64,000 nt of DNA from Saussurea involucrata (taxonomy: Eukaryota; Streptophyta; Magnoliopsida; Asterales; Asteraceae): positions 56,636,820 through 56,700,819 of the forward strand of contig CM066315.1 in the NCBI GenBank assembly GCA_033807775.1. Reading direction: 5' to 3'. The position numbers and the translations under genes are program-made. Numbering within the stretch: the stretch's first letter is position 1; each line of letters begins with the position of its first letter. A model generated the notes under the pieces. That model was not told where the DNA came from, made no database searches, and saw nothing but the letters and a program-made list of their open reading frames with translations. Shown in pieces: positions 1-10,848 of this stretch.

Positions 1-57
1 TTTCATGTTTTAAATCGATTTGAGGACTTGTTGAACGGACAGTACGCAAAACCTTGA

Positions 58-197
58 AAGTCCCGGTAGTGGAATGTCCCGGTAGTGGCAAGTCCCGGTA
101 GTGGAATGTCCCGGTAATGCAAGTCCCGGTAGTGGAATGTCCCGGTAGTGGAATGTCCCAGTAGAGGCAAGTCCCGGTAGAGATGAGTCCCGGTACA
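58..197 (+). repeat. LTR minisatellite, CCCGGTAG units
   Basis: Units of about 16-18 bp built on 'tcccggtagtggaatg' are repeated about nine times. The matching array in the 3' LTR at 5905-5995 has fewer units, so the array changes length quickly. It shows no spacer-repeat structure like CRISPR. Confidence 0.85.
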
Positions 198-525
198 GCA
201 TATCGGGAGTTGAGTAAAGAAACCAGTATATCTAAATGGTATCAAAATTAGATATGGCTCAAGGATCTGATAAGTTAAGTATCTAGAGGCCTTGAATTAT
301 ATGTATCTTTCCTGATGTAATGAAATGTGCATTTATGTAAATCGTGGAAATATGCGATTTAGGAATTGTGATGGGAATTATATAGCTTGAACATACATAC
401 CCTTGAAAAGTAGTATGTTAGGTTTATAGACTGCGCTAGTCGATACTAGGCAGGAATATAATGTTATATTAAATAAGATTTATATGTGATTCGCTCATAC
501 AGTTGCTATGAGGAATCTGTACGAT

Positions 526-553
526 ACATATATATATATATATATATATATAT
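526..553 (+). repeat. AT dinucleotide microsatellite
   Basis: A pure AT run in the 5' LTR. The duplicate at 50662-50689 is 2 bp longer. The 3' LTR carries a longer version at 6326-6378. Confidence 0.95.
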
Positions 554-1627
554 GATTTGCTCATACTGAATGATATGAGGAATCTACGAGGTATAAATAT
601 AATTCGCTTATACGGTTGCTATGAGGAATTTATATTGAGTAAATACCTATATGAGTACAATTAGGTGATATGGATCCATAGGCACTAAAGTTTGGTAATC
701 ACATGGAATAGGCGTGTGGTATTACTCGTTTAATCGTTATTCCAGTGTGTGTGGCAAATCATGGAATAAGCGTGTGGTATTAATCGTTATTCCTGATTTC
801 TAAGGAAGAGAGTGAGATTGACATAAGTGCTTGTGATCTCTGCTTCCTTACCGATAAATGGGCGTGTGTAATCGCGATTTATTGGTGGAGAGCATTGATC
901 TAGAGTCTGTGAAGATTCGTAGTGTGGCTCTGGGGTATGATATGCTGATGGAATTATTGTCAGTCATATTCATGAAATGTGGAAATGGGCAAGTGTGCAT
1001 TGCAATTTCTGGAATGTGGAAATAGGCAAGTGTACATTGCAATTTCTGGAATACATGTGTACGGAAATGGGCATGTGTATATTGCGATTTCTGGAATAAG
1101 AGCATTACTCTAGAATCAGTGAAGATTCATAGTGTGGCTCTGAGACATGATATGATGATGGAATGTGTGTCAGTCATATTCATGGAACTGGGTAAACATC
1201 GTGTTAACAGAATAGAGTTATGCGTATGGTAAGAAAAGGGGAATCAGGTTTGTTATAACTTGTTTACATTGATTTTACAAATGTTATCTTGGAAACGAAT
1301 GTTCTCACTAGGCGTTGGCCTAATCGTTTCAAATGATGTTTTCTTACCAGGTACCAGCTCGGGGAAGTGAAGGGTTGTGGGACGAGCGTTTTGATATAGC
1401 AGAGGTGGATGAAATTAACAAAGAAGATGTTTTGATGGATTGATAGATAACTTGATTAATTTGGTTGTAGTGACATAATTAGATTGATAGGTTATTTGAA
1501 GGATCCTGTAAAGTGAATATACTCTTGATGGTTAATCCACTGCCTGTTTTTATAAGTTGAAGTATTTATTGTCATAACCTGTTATAACTTGAGGTTTAAA
1601 TTGGCTCGGATTTTGGGGTGTTACAAT

Positions 1628-1640
1628 AGGTATCAGAGCA
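1628..1640 (+). other. Primer-binding site of gypsy-type element
   Basis: The sequence 'aggtatcagagca' begins two bases after the LTR. It matches the usual plant initiator-methionine tRNA site (TGGTATCAGAGC) except for the first base. Confidence 0.8.
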
Positions 1641-4600
1641 CTAGTTTAAGCGAACTAAGTATGCTGATGAGATACGTAGACTTAAGCTGAGATGGAGTAG
1701 GTTATGATATGTGAGATATGGGTAGAAGTGTTGAGACGGGATGGTCTTAGGGTCAACGGGAATACGTGAAATTAGTACTGTGACAATGGTAACGAGGATT
1801 CTCCGGTACGATATATTCACAATTACAATTAGCTACTGTTATTATGAATATATTGTTACGCGAGCATGCTTATTTCTAAATTGTTACAGTGACTAACGAT
1901 CGGTAAAGTACGTTTTGTATATGTATAGGTGCATAACCATTTCTTATGATTATCCCTTTATGTTATAGTAGAACGATGGTGAATACGCCGCCAAAGTCTT
2001 TTGGAGGACAGATCGGTAAATGATTGGGGGTTGGAAGGACAACCTGGAATTGGCAGGACTCATGAACGTTCGCCAAGGCAACCTTTAATAGGTGGATTGA
2101 TATGTGTGGAGATAGAATATGAGATGATTGATCAAGATGAAAATAGTATGACATGGTTGATACTTGAATCGTGGAATGCATGTATAGCAAACGTCATAAG
2201 GCCGAGAGGGCGACCACCGGTCGGATGTAGAGTGTCAATGATAAGTTACGTAAGTAAGGCGATTGACCTTGTTTGAGTAAGTAGCCTTCAATTGCGAGTA
2301 AAGTTTTATGCCTGGTGTTCTAGTGTGTGTTACATGAGTTTTCATGATTTCAAACCAAATGTATAAATAATAGTTTTAGTCAAGGTTGAGTTAGTATGTG
2401 CAAGTGTGTATTTAAAGAAAAGGCAATCCCATTTACGTCGCACAACGAAAATTTTGAAGTTTTTACAAAGTATTTCTTACTTTACATGAAAAGTTGAATT
2501 GTAGCAAGAAAGCGTTGGTCGGCAAAACGTTTAATAACCAACAGGAGTATTGACCTAATAAACATCAAATAAATAAGTGAGAGAACCGACTAGTTTATTT
2601 CGTGTCGGTCAAACTTTCTCGAACTCTTGTCGTACGAAGAGATTTTCATTTAGTATATTACCGTCGTAACAACACTGTTTTGGTTGAGAAAGATTGAGTT
2701 TTTCGGAAATTTATTATGCAAACGATTCTTGAGATCGTTGTGCAGTGCATTGGGGTTATGTGAGCCCAAGTTGTTCCAAGTGGGGTTATTTAAAATGAGA
2801 AAATGTGCGAAATGATTTGTCATGCATGAAGGCTATGAACTCGCTAGGTCGTAGAGTATTACGTTATAAGCTAAGAAAGAACTCCAAGAGTGGAGAGGTG
2901 TTGGATAAACCTTGGGAGAAAGTTTGTAGTTTTGGTAATTGTGTTCAAATGAGAGATGAACAGTGGGAGAGTCGAAAGTGGACTTTAGTGTCGGTTGTAT
3001 GAGAGTCTGTACCCTTGTTCGCTGACTAGAAATACAGTTGCCGAGGGACGGTTGTGTCCGGGGGAAGAATTAGGTTCAGTTAGGGACCTTAAGGTTAAGG
3101 AAGTGTCGACATGTCAAATTTTGACTTTGAAGTCGATAATTGTGTAAGGTGTATGAGACCTTTCGTCTGTCATTGGGTGCGGTCTGGGTGCGGTCTGGGT
3201 GCGTCCCGTGTATGCCTGTGCGGACAAAAACAAAGACCGTGAGCGGTACCGGTATGCTGTTATGCAGAGGGTATGCACAAAGCATATTTTATCGTGTACG
3301 ACATAGTTAAGGATTTTGAGCGATTGACGAATAAATCACTAATGAAAGAAGTTTTGATTTATTGTTGCATAAGCGAAAGTTATGTAGTTAAAGCACGTTT
3401 TTAATGTTTATTGCGGATGTGCAATTTTTATGATGTATTACGTTTTAAAAATGTGAACGTGTGGGTTGGGGGATTTTGGTAAATCCGACCATGTAAAGTT
3501 TTAAGAGTGGTAAACCTTTGTTTTGGGGCCGATGGCCAATTAAGGGATTAAAAAGGTAAAGATTTCGAGTAACAATGTATTTTGGTTTACGTAACCGTGT
3601 GAGCGACACATGTTTAACCAAACGTTTATTTTGGCCTTAAAGGCTTGATTTATATTCAAATGAGTCTTTTGAATGTTTGTCTGTTTTAGTGACTCGAGAT
3701 GGAGTCTTGGATGTGTTATATGCTTAACTGCATTTTATTTGATTGAGTACCGGTTTAAGTGTCGGTCTTAGGTGTGAAGACTGTTTGATAATTTACGTGT
3801 TCTTAGTACCTTTGGAACTAATGAACCTTGGCGTATTATATACATTGTGGAGTATAAAAAGAATTGCACATAAGAGTACATACAAATGCATATATGAATT
3901 GACTTCATTGGGAAAGTAGCAATGAAGGGGTCGTAGGATTATCATGCATCGGAACGTGTATTGCATAATGATCATTAGATCCTTGAGTAGATGGCTCGGT
4001 TTTAAACTCAGTTGAGTCTTAAGAGTATTGACCCGATTTGATGAGCTCAACGTAGGCTTGGGGTTGAAATTGCATGAATGGTATTGTAATTGAAGTTTAC
4101 TTGACGTGAATGCATTGGTTATCCTTTTTGGGGTCATGTATGAATGTTAAGTCTTGAATCAGAAGTTTAAAAGTTGAAGGACCACCTTGTGGGGATGGTA
4201 AGAACAGTGAGGGATTGTACCATGTTTTTGTTTTGGTTTGGAATCACAAGGAGCTAGTATGAACGAATAAGTTCAAGTTAAAAAAAACGTGAGTGGTAGT
4301 TCAACTAAAGTTGGGGAGGAGATATTTAGTGAAATAAACTCGGTTTTTGGGCGAGAAAACAGGAATATAAAATGTTTTGTGTACGAGTCTATGAGAGACC
4401 TGGTCTGTGGTTAATGTTATGGGTGGAGATTGTACGAACGAATAGTGGCATGAATTGCCAAAATAGATATGTCAACTAGTATGTAATGTGAAATCAGAAA
4501 GAGGGAGTATCCGAATGGAAGTTTTCGGGGATTCCGGATGGAAAGTACTATTTGTCAATAAAGTTGATGGAGAATGTGGCTGGTAAGTTGGTGTGGTGTA

Positions 4601-5275
4601 GTGGAGGCAAAATCGTTAAGGAAGGTAAGTTGCTCCTTATGTGTGAAAGGATTGTACGAGATAGTATTAGTTAAAGATCAAGGAATGGGTAGTAACTTCG
4701 AACGGTAATGTCATTTCAAGATAACTTGGTCGAATATTTTAAGTTAGAAATCTTGGTGAAACTATTTGGTTATGTTCGTAATGAGAAAATACTATCGGTA
4801 TGTGAAAAGTTGGGAGAAAGAGACAAGTGATACTTGAAAGATAGTATTCCATGTTAACGTAGGGAAGCAATGATAGAAAGCTTTGGACTTAAGAATGTAG
4901 CCATACTACGAGTTCAATGGAGTTAACACCTTTGATATACAACCCTTTAATGCTTGGTTGCAACGTGTTTGTGTGGTGCGCTAGTGATGTGAGAAGGTGA
5001 TAGCATTTTGTGTCGAAGAAACGTGTAAGTCATGGATGCAATGATGGGTTGCCGTAGTTATTGAAGCATAATTGATGAGAAAAGTTGTTATGAGAAGGAG
5101 CGGGAATCGATTTTAGAAAAATCTTTTGATAAATTACAATCTAAGAGGGTGATTATAGGTATAATGATATTATATCTTTGAGTTGTTAGTATGACTTTAG
5201 AGTCGGAAGAAAGTATGTGAGATAGGTACTCTTCTTTGTTTACCTGATTTTGATTTCGGGGACGAAATTATTTTC
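1641..5275 (+). other. Non-coding core of gypsy-type element
   Basis: About 3.6 kb with no reading frame above 115 codons and no recognisable retrotransposon motif on either strand. A short opening 'MVNTPPKSFGGQIGK' at 1978 might be a remnant gag start but stops at once. The sequence is purine- and T-rich on this strand. The copy at 51777-55411 is nearly identical. A LARD-like non-autonomous core is the best reading; an unknown protein broken by many stops is less likely because the LTRs are so alike. Confidence 0.6.
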
Positions 5276-5289
5276 AAGTTGGGGAGTAT
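5276..5289 (+). other. Polypurine tract of gypsy-type element
   Basis: A G-rich tract, 'agttggggagtat', lies directly before the TGTAAC start of the 3' LTR. It is the expected primer for plus-strand DNA synthesis. Confidence 0.7.
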
Positions 5290-6322
5290 TGTAACATCCC
5301 AAATTTTCGTTATTAGTATTTTAAAAAGAATTGGGATGTTTTCGTATTTGTTGTAACCTTGGGATTTTATGGAAGTTTTATAATCCAATTTAAGGTTGAA
5401 ATGCAAAAGATGAAAGTTTAGTGTAACTTTTGGAGAGAATTAAACTTAGAGGTATGTTTGGTTATTTCCTAAATGTGTGTGTGGATAAAGGTTGAGGATG
5501 AGAAATTATCTCATTCATGTCTGTTTGAGTCGGCAACAAAGAGAAAAGACAGAGAGAAAGAAGGAGAACAGAAGAAATCGAGAAATTGATTTCATTCGGT
5601 AAGAATCGATTGTAATATTGGAGAAATTCGATTTAGATGTCAGTTTATGAATGAATCTGTACCTTGGGTTTGAATTGCAGAATCATATTCAAAAGATTGA
5701 AGTTCTTGTTTGTGCAGAAGTCGGTTTCACATCATAAGATGAGTTCATTCGATTCTTTGTACAAATCAGTGTTTTTAAGTTATATTAACCTTGGTATATT
5801 TGTATGAACTGACTGAGGATTGATTAGAATGAGTAGATTTAACTGATTTCATGTTTTAAATCGATTTGAGGACTTGTTGAACGGACAGTACGCAAAACCT
5901 TGAAAGTCCCGGTAGTGGAATGTCCCGGTAGTGGAATGTCCCGGTAGAGGCAAGTCCCGGTAGAGGCAAGTCCCGGTAGAGGTGAGTCCCGGTACAGCAT
6001 ATCGGGAGTTGAGTAAAGAAACCAGTATATCTAAATGGTATCAAAATTAGATATGGCTCAAGGATCTGATAAGTTAAGTATCTAGAGGCCTTGAATTATA
6101 TGTATCTTTCCGGATGTAATGAAATGTGCATTTATGTAAATCGTGGAAATATGCGATTTAGGAATTGTGATGGGAATTATATAGCTTGAACATACATACC
6201 CTTGAAAAGTAGTATGTTAGGTTTATAGACTGCGCTAGTCGATACTAGGCAGGAATATAATGTTATATTAAATAAGATTTATATGTGATTCGCTCATACA
6301 GTTGCTATGAGGAATCTGTACG

Positions 6323-6381
<59 letters not shown>

Positions 6382-7440
6382 TTGCTCATACTGAATGATA
6401 TGAGGAATCTACGAGGTATAAATATAATTCGCTTATACGGTTGCTATGAGGAATTTATATTGAGTAAATACCTATATGAGTACAATTAGGTGATATGGAT
6501 CCATAGGCACTAAAGTTTGGTAATCACATGGAATAGGCGTGTGGTATTACTCGTTTAATCGTTATTCCAGTGTGTGTGGCAAATCATGGAATAAGCGTGT
6601 GGTATTAATCGTTATTCCTGATTTCTAAGGAAGAGAGTGAGATTGACATAAGTGCTTGTGATCTCTGCTTCCTTACCGATAAATGGGCGTGTGTAATCGC
6701 GATTTATTGGTGGAGAGCATTGATCTAGAGTCTGTGAAGATTCGTAGTGTGGCTCTGGGGTATGATATGCTGATGGAATTATTGTCAGTCATATTCATGA
6801 AATGTGGAAATGGGCAAGTGTGCATTGCAATTTCTGGAATGTGGAAATGGGCAAGTGTACATTGCAATTTCTGGAATACATGTGTACGGAAATGGGCATG
6901 TGTATATTGCGATTTCTGGAATAAGAGCATTACTCTAGAATCAGTGAAGATTCATAGTGTGGCTCTGAGACATGATATGATGATGGAATGTGTGTCAGTC
7001 ATATTCATGGAACTGGGTAAACATCGTGTTAACAGAATAGAGTTATGCGTATGGTAAGAAAAGGGGAATCAGGTTTGTTATAACTTGTTTACATTGATTT
7101 TACAAATGTTATCTTGGAAACGAATGTTCTCACTAGGCGTTGGCCTAATCGTTTCAAATGATGTTTTCTTACCAGGTACCAGCTCGGGGAAGTGAAGGGT
7201 TGTGGGACGAGCGTTTTGATATAGCAGAGGTGGATGAAATTAACAAAGAAGAGGTTTTGATGGATTGATAGATAACTTGATTAATTTGGTTGTAGTGACA
7301 TAATTAGATTGATAGGTTATTTGAAGGATCCTGTAAAGTGAATATACTCTTGATGGTTAATCCACTGCCTGTTTTTATAAGTTGAAGTATTTATTGTTAT
7401 AACTTGAGGTTTAAATTGGCTCGGATTTTGGGGTGTTACA
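5290..7440 (+). repeat. 3' LTR of gypsy-type element, copy 1
   Basis: This is a 2151-bp LTR starting TGTAAC and ending GTTACA. It includes the minisatellite at 5905-5995, an AT tract at 6326-6378, and the phrase 'ctcactaggcgttggcctaa' near 7129. That phrase recurs in altered form near 34583 in another LTR. Its apparent open frames are not genes. Confidence 0.85.
6326..6378 (+). repeat. AT dinucleotide microsatellite in 3' LTR
   Basis: A run of about 53 bp. The copy at 56462-56520 is 6 bp longer, which explains the change in offset between the two segmental copies. The tyrosine-isoleucine reading frame across it is an artefact. Confidence 0.95.
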
Positions 7441-7888
7441 GGAGATCCTTGACTCCACACACATGTACATAAAATCATTCACCATACATGTCTTACCAAA
7501 ATACATAAGTTCTTAAAATCCCAAAATTTGACCTAGTTGATCCAAACTCATACAAATACGAATATATGAAATAAAAGTTTGAGGAACTAAAATAGGACAT
7601 TTTAACGTGTATGTAGTTTTATAAGTGTGTAGGATGAACTCACCTTGCTTGGTTTTGGTAAAGAACCATAAAAACCAAGAAATCACAAACAATGGAGAGA
7701 AGAGCTTGAACTTAAACCCTAGACTTAGATTTATGGTTTTGATGAAGAGTGAACCCTTGAAATCTAGGAGAAATCACCTTAAATGCACCATATCTTCGTA
7801 TTTAACGTGAGGGAGAATAGACGAAGTGGTAACAAAAAGGTTGGTGAAGAAATAATAAAACAAGGTCTGAAAATCGGGAATTTAAGTT
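7441..7888. other. Repeat-derived sequence next to gypsy-type 3' LTR
   Basis: No gene was recognised. Phrases such as 'aaaccctagacttagattt' and the later 'gagtgttaca' at about 8540 suggest debris of an older LTR, possibly inverted, with the 81-bp minisatellite inside it. The target duplication of the gypsy-type element cannot be tested because its left flank is not visible. Confidence 0.35.
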
Positions 7889-8385
7889 GTGTTGCCCTTC
7901 CCGGGCGATTGTGACACCTATTGTGCCCTATGGAACTATCGCAGGAACTATTGCCCCAAGTGTACCGAGGCTTCTTCTCCGTGTGCGATTGTTACAGTTA
8001 TTGTGTACTATGGTACTATCACGAGCACTATAGCCACAAGTGTACTAAGGCCTCTTCTCCCTTGTGCTACTATGACAACTATTATGCCCCATGGAACTAT
8101 CACGGGCACTATAGCCCCAAGTGTACTGGAGCTTCTTCCCCCTTCTGTGATTCAGACAATTATTGTGCACTATGGAACTATCACGGGCACTATAGCCCCA
8201 AGTGTACCGAGGCTTCTTCCCCCTTGTGTGATTGTGACAACTATTGTGCCCTATAGAACTATCACGGACACTATAGCCCCAAGTGTACCAATGCTTCTTC
8301 CCCCTTGTACGATTGTGACAACTATTGTGTCCTATGGCACTATTGGCCTATCATAGACACTATAGCTCTAAATGTACTGCGAGGT
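7889..8385 (+). repeat. 81-bp minisatellite
   Basis: About six diverged units, each containing 'aagtgtac' (near 7958, 8038, 8119, 8200, 8281 and about 8370). The spacing is 80-81 bp until the longer last unit. Because 81 is a multiple of three and the unit lacks stops in two frames, overlapping open frames of 155 and 111 codons appear. Their products are just the 27-residue periodicity read twice, so I regard the array as non-coding. Confidence 0.85.
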
Positions 8386-8476
8386 TTTTTTCCCCTATTT
8401 TCACCCACTTGATTCTTTTTCTTCCGAAAAAGATGATATAAAAAATAATCTAAGTTCTAGACATCAATCCAAAACT

Positions 8477-8495
8477 ATAATAATAATAATAATAA
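8477..8495 (+). repeat. Short TAA trinucleotide microsatellite
   Basis: A short run of TAA/ATA units. The copy near 58619 is the same length by eye. Confidence 0.8.
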
Positions 8496-8499
8496 AAGA

Positions 8500-9235
8500 T
8501 ATATAAAAGTCTTAGGATTTTGCTTACCGAAATTTTCGAGTGTTACATCGTGCGACAGAAGACGTGAAACGGTAAAATAGAAAAAGGGTTAAATGCATGA
8601 AATAGCAACATAACTTTATAAATTTTCTTCTTATAACATTGTACATTCATTTTTTCTTAACATTACAATATACTATCCAATTATTTATTATTACAAGTAA
8701 TCGGTAACCTTTTTATTTGTAGGATTCATTGCATGTCATTGTCCAAACGTAACATATTGTTGACGTGATATTTCTTATTATAGTATTATACTTTAAATAA
8801 TGTAACTTTACGTGTAATTCAATAAGTATATTAAAAAATTAAAAAAATATAAACTATTCATTACTATAACAATATTAAAAATACTTGTAGATCACAATTT
8901 ATCTTGCTAACATTTGGGAAAACAACATTTGGAAAGGTTTTTACTTGCATTCTTTTAGAAAATATCTATCTTGAAAAGAATGTACCATTTTAATACAAAA
9001 GCGATATTTAATAGATTAATTAAAAAAATTATAAATTATTCATTAATATAACAATATTAAGAAATTTTGTTTTTTAACATGTATTCTTAGAATAAGGAAA
9101 ATAATAAGTGTTATATTTATCTTTTAAAAAAATCAGATTAATAAATTACTCTATAATATTTAATTTGCACACAATTTATTAAGAGTGAATTTTTTTTGAT
9201 AGATTTTTGAAAGAGAGGGATGAAAAACATAATTT
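8500..9235. other. AT-rich intergenic sequence
   Basis: Strongly AT-rich with long A and T runs. No gene, terminal inverted repeat or RNA gene was recognised. Confidence 0.5.
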
Positions 9236-9545
9236 AGGTGGGATATGAACAATTGGGAGTGAGGGCTTTTTGTTTACCTCTTAATATTTCCATTAAGAGG
9301 CAACTTCTGAATCGTTTGGAGGTGAATATTGTTTGGCAAAAAAAAAGTTTGCCTCTTAATGGTTCCAAAACCCTCTTAATGATTTGGCATCTTGGGTCAT
9401 CCTTAACCATTCAGCACCCATATTTCATTCTAAACAAATACCAAACAGCCATATTTCATTTTGCAATATATCACAAAAGTCTCTTAACCATTCTGACCTC
9501 TTAATCATTCTACACTAAATCATTCAGCAACTGCCAAACAGCTTC
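9236..9545. mobile_element. MITE-like element
   Basis: Repeated blocks of the form 'cctcttaat' and its complement 'attaagagg', and an end-like phrase 'actgccaaacagcttctg', are typical of small hAT- or Harbinger-type MITEs in eudicots. Clear terminal inverted repeats and a target duplication were not defined. An open frame of 88 codons across it has no recognisable product. Confidence 0.45.
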
Positions 9546-9793
9546 TGAAATTGATAAAATTAGTAAAAAAAACTGAAAGGATTTTTATTTATTTACGTCA
9601 CGTGATCAGAATGACGTGTTGTCCACATCACCTTATTTAAAATATGCACACAAAAAAAGGTTAACCTTTTTTAAAATATAACAAGCTATCTATTGCTATA
9701 ATTAAGTTAAATTTTAAGGTATAATGTCATAATTAAAAATAATTTCAAAATACGTAATAAGAAAAGTTGAAACCGCACTGCTATAATAGAGAA

Positions 9794-9840
9794 TCTATAT
9801 CTATATCTATATCTATATCTATATAAAAGTAGGAAGTTGG
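9794..9840 (+). other. Helitron 5' terminus
   Basis: Five TCTATA hexamers precede 'taaaagtagg'. Because each hexamer starts with TC, the exact 5' end is ambiguous by multiples of 6 bp. Confidence 0.75.
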
Positions 9841-10359
9841 ATGTCCCACGTGGCACCTCTAAACTTCCAGTATTCTACCATTCCTGTTTTCTCATTTTTC
9901 TAAGTTTTTGATTTTTTTTAATATATAAAATAAAATATTGAATGTCCTTACACCTATCAACTTCCTCACCATCGTCTTCTCAAATTTGAAATCGCTGGAA
10001 TTCACTTCAATTTTCTCTCAACAGTTTGAAATCGCTGGACAGATTGACTTCAATTTTCTCTCAACAGCGTCTCCTCATTTCAATTTCAATCGGTGCTGGT
10101 TAGGCCTCTCACATCGATTTCAAGTTTTCCTCTCAGGTACCGATTTTCACTAGGTGCAGGTTATACGGATTTCCAGCGTCTCCTCATAATCGTCCCGATT
10201 AATCTAGATTTGAGAGGAACCTTTTTCTCTTCCGAACCGTCTTAGGTTTCCCCAATTCGGGTTTCGTGTCTGTTTTTCTTACTTTGAATTAGGGCTCGAT
10301 TTTCTTTTATTATTGGAATTGTAACGTTGTAATGGATCCTCGCCTTCGATTTCGTGGTT
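9841..10359 (+). other. Helitron interior, possibly captured 5' UTR-like sequence
   Basis: It includes a near-tandem repeat of 'gaaatcgctgga' and 'acttcaattttctctcaaca' (9985-10069) and pyrimidine-rich, leader-like text with 'aggtttccccaattcggg' and 'ttagggctcga'. It resembles the 5' leader of a plant gene, but I could not name a source. Confidence 0.4.
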
Positions 10360-10608
10360 TGGTGGCAAGAATCTGTATGATTTGTGTTTACATTTGGTGC
10401 ATGTGGTCGAGATCTTTGATATAAAACTCATATACAGATGTATACATGGTCATGGCTTCTGATATTTTGTTGTTAACCTTGAATTGTTCATAAAAGAAGA
10501 TGGATCATTTGTTTATAAAATGTTTATAAAAGTCTTGGGATCCCCGAATTTTTATAGATGATCTTTTGTGTCTAAAAATCAATTTGTTGGGTGCAAATAT
10601 TTTGTCTT
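10360..10608 (+). repeat. Helitron internal repeat unit 1, left part
   Basis: It starts 'gtggcaagaatctgtatg' and runs to the copia insertion. It continues after the insertion at 15144. The same text recurs from 15585 and, in shorter form, from 16675. Confidence 0.85.
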
Positions 10609-10820
10609 TGTTGAATACTCAATAAGGTGATCACACAAAGAATGGTTGGAAGAGATTGATTTATAAACTGAAGCAACGATAGGCTTATATAGCCATTACA
10701 AACCAGAAAGTAAACTGAAAAGCAGAAGAATAGGAGTTACCCACAAGACTAGGACTTCCCAAACTACTACGTCTTATTGGACTAATTCAAAACAAAATAG
10801 ATAAAATACTTTGACTATCA
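10609..10820 (-). repeat. 3' LTR of copia element (copy 1)
   Basis: A 212-bp LTR bounded by TG and CA. Base for base it looks identical to 14932-15143. Confidence 0.95.
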
Positions 10821-10834
10821 TTCCCTCCCTTAAG
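10821..10834 (-). other. Polypurine tract of copia element
   Basis: On the minus strand the sequence reads 'cttaagggagggaa' directly before the 3' LTR. Confidence 0.8.
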
Positions 10835-10848
10835 CTAAACATCATCAT

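Larger units (their letters stand above)
1..1625 (+). repeat. 5' LTR of gypsy-type element, copy 1 (left end outside window)
   Basis: It aligns with 5847-7440 of the 3' LTR. Differences seen include the number of CCCGGTAG-type minisatellite units, the AT tract length, about five substitutions and an indel of roughly a dozen bases near 1570-1583. It ends in TGTTACA directly before the primer-binding site. Confidence 0.85.
1..7440 (+). mobile_element. Gypsy-type LTR element without coding capacity (LARD-like), copy 1
   Basis: A 5' LTR ends in GTTACA at 1625 and is followed by a primer-binding site. A core of about 3.66 kb follows, then a G-rich polypurine tract and a 3' LTR from 5290 to 7440 that starts TGTAACATCC and ends GTGTTACA. 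The LTR start and the phrase 'ttcggggacgaaatta' just before the tract resemble the 3' ends of plant chromovirus-type gypsy elements. No gag, protease, RT or integrase frame was found in the core. The LTRs differ by only a few substitutions, so the element is young and was probably already non-coding when it inserted. The first roughly 560 bases of the 5' LTR lie outside the window. Confidence 0.8.

Noticed and set aside
58..197. CRISPR-like array
   Set aside because: Units are contiguous without unique spacers, and the DNA is from a plant.
848..1105. Minus-strand frame of 85 codons repeated in all gypsy-type LTRs
   Set aside because: It lies inside the LTR over imperfect repeats of a 'ggaaatgggcaagtgt' type word, with no start context or known motif.
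2001..2276. Open frame of 91 codons in the gypsy-type core
   Set aside because: Isolated, no motif, and no sign of a retrotransposon protein.
6307..6489. Open frame rich in tyrosine and isoleucine
   Set aside because: It is a translation of the AT microsatellite and differs in length between segment copies.
7921..8356. Two overlapping open frames of 155 and 111 codons
   Set aside because: Both come from the 81-bp minisatellite, whose period keeps stops out of two frames.
9938..10153. Open frame of 71 codons near the Helitron start
   Set aside because: It covers a duplicated leader-like word, with no motif and no similarity to a known protein.
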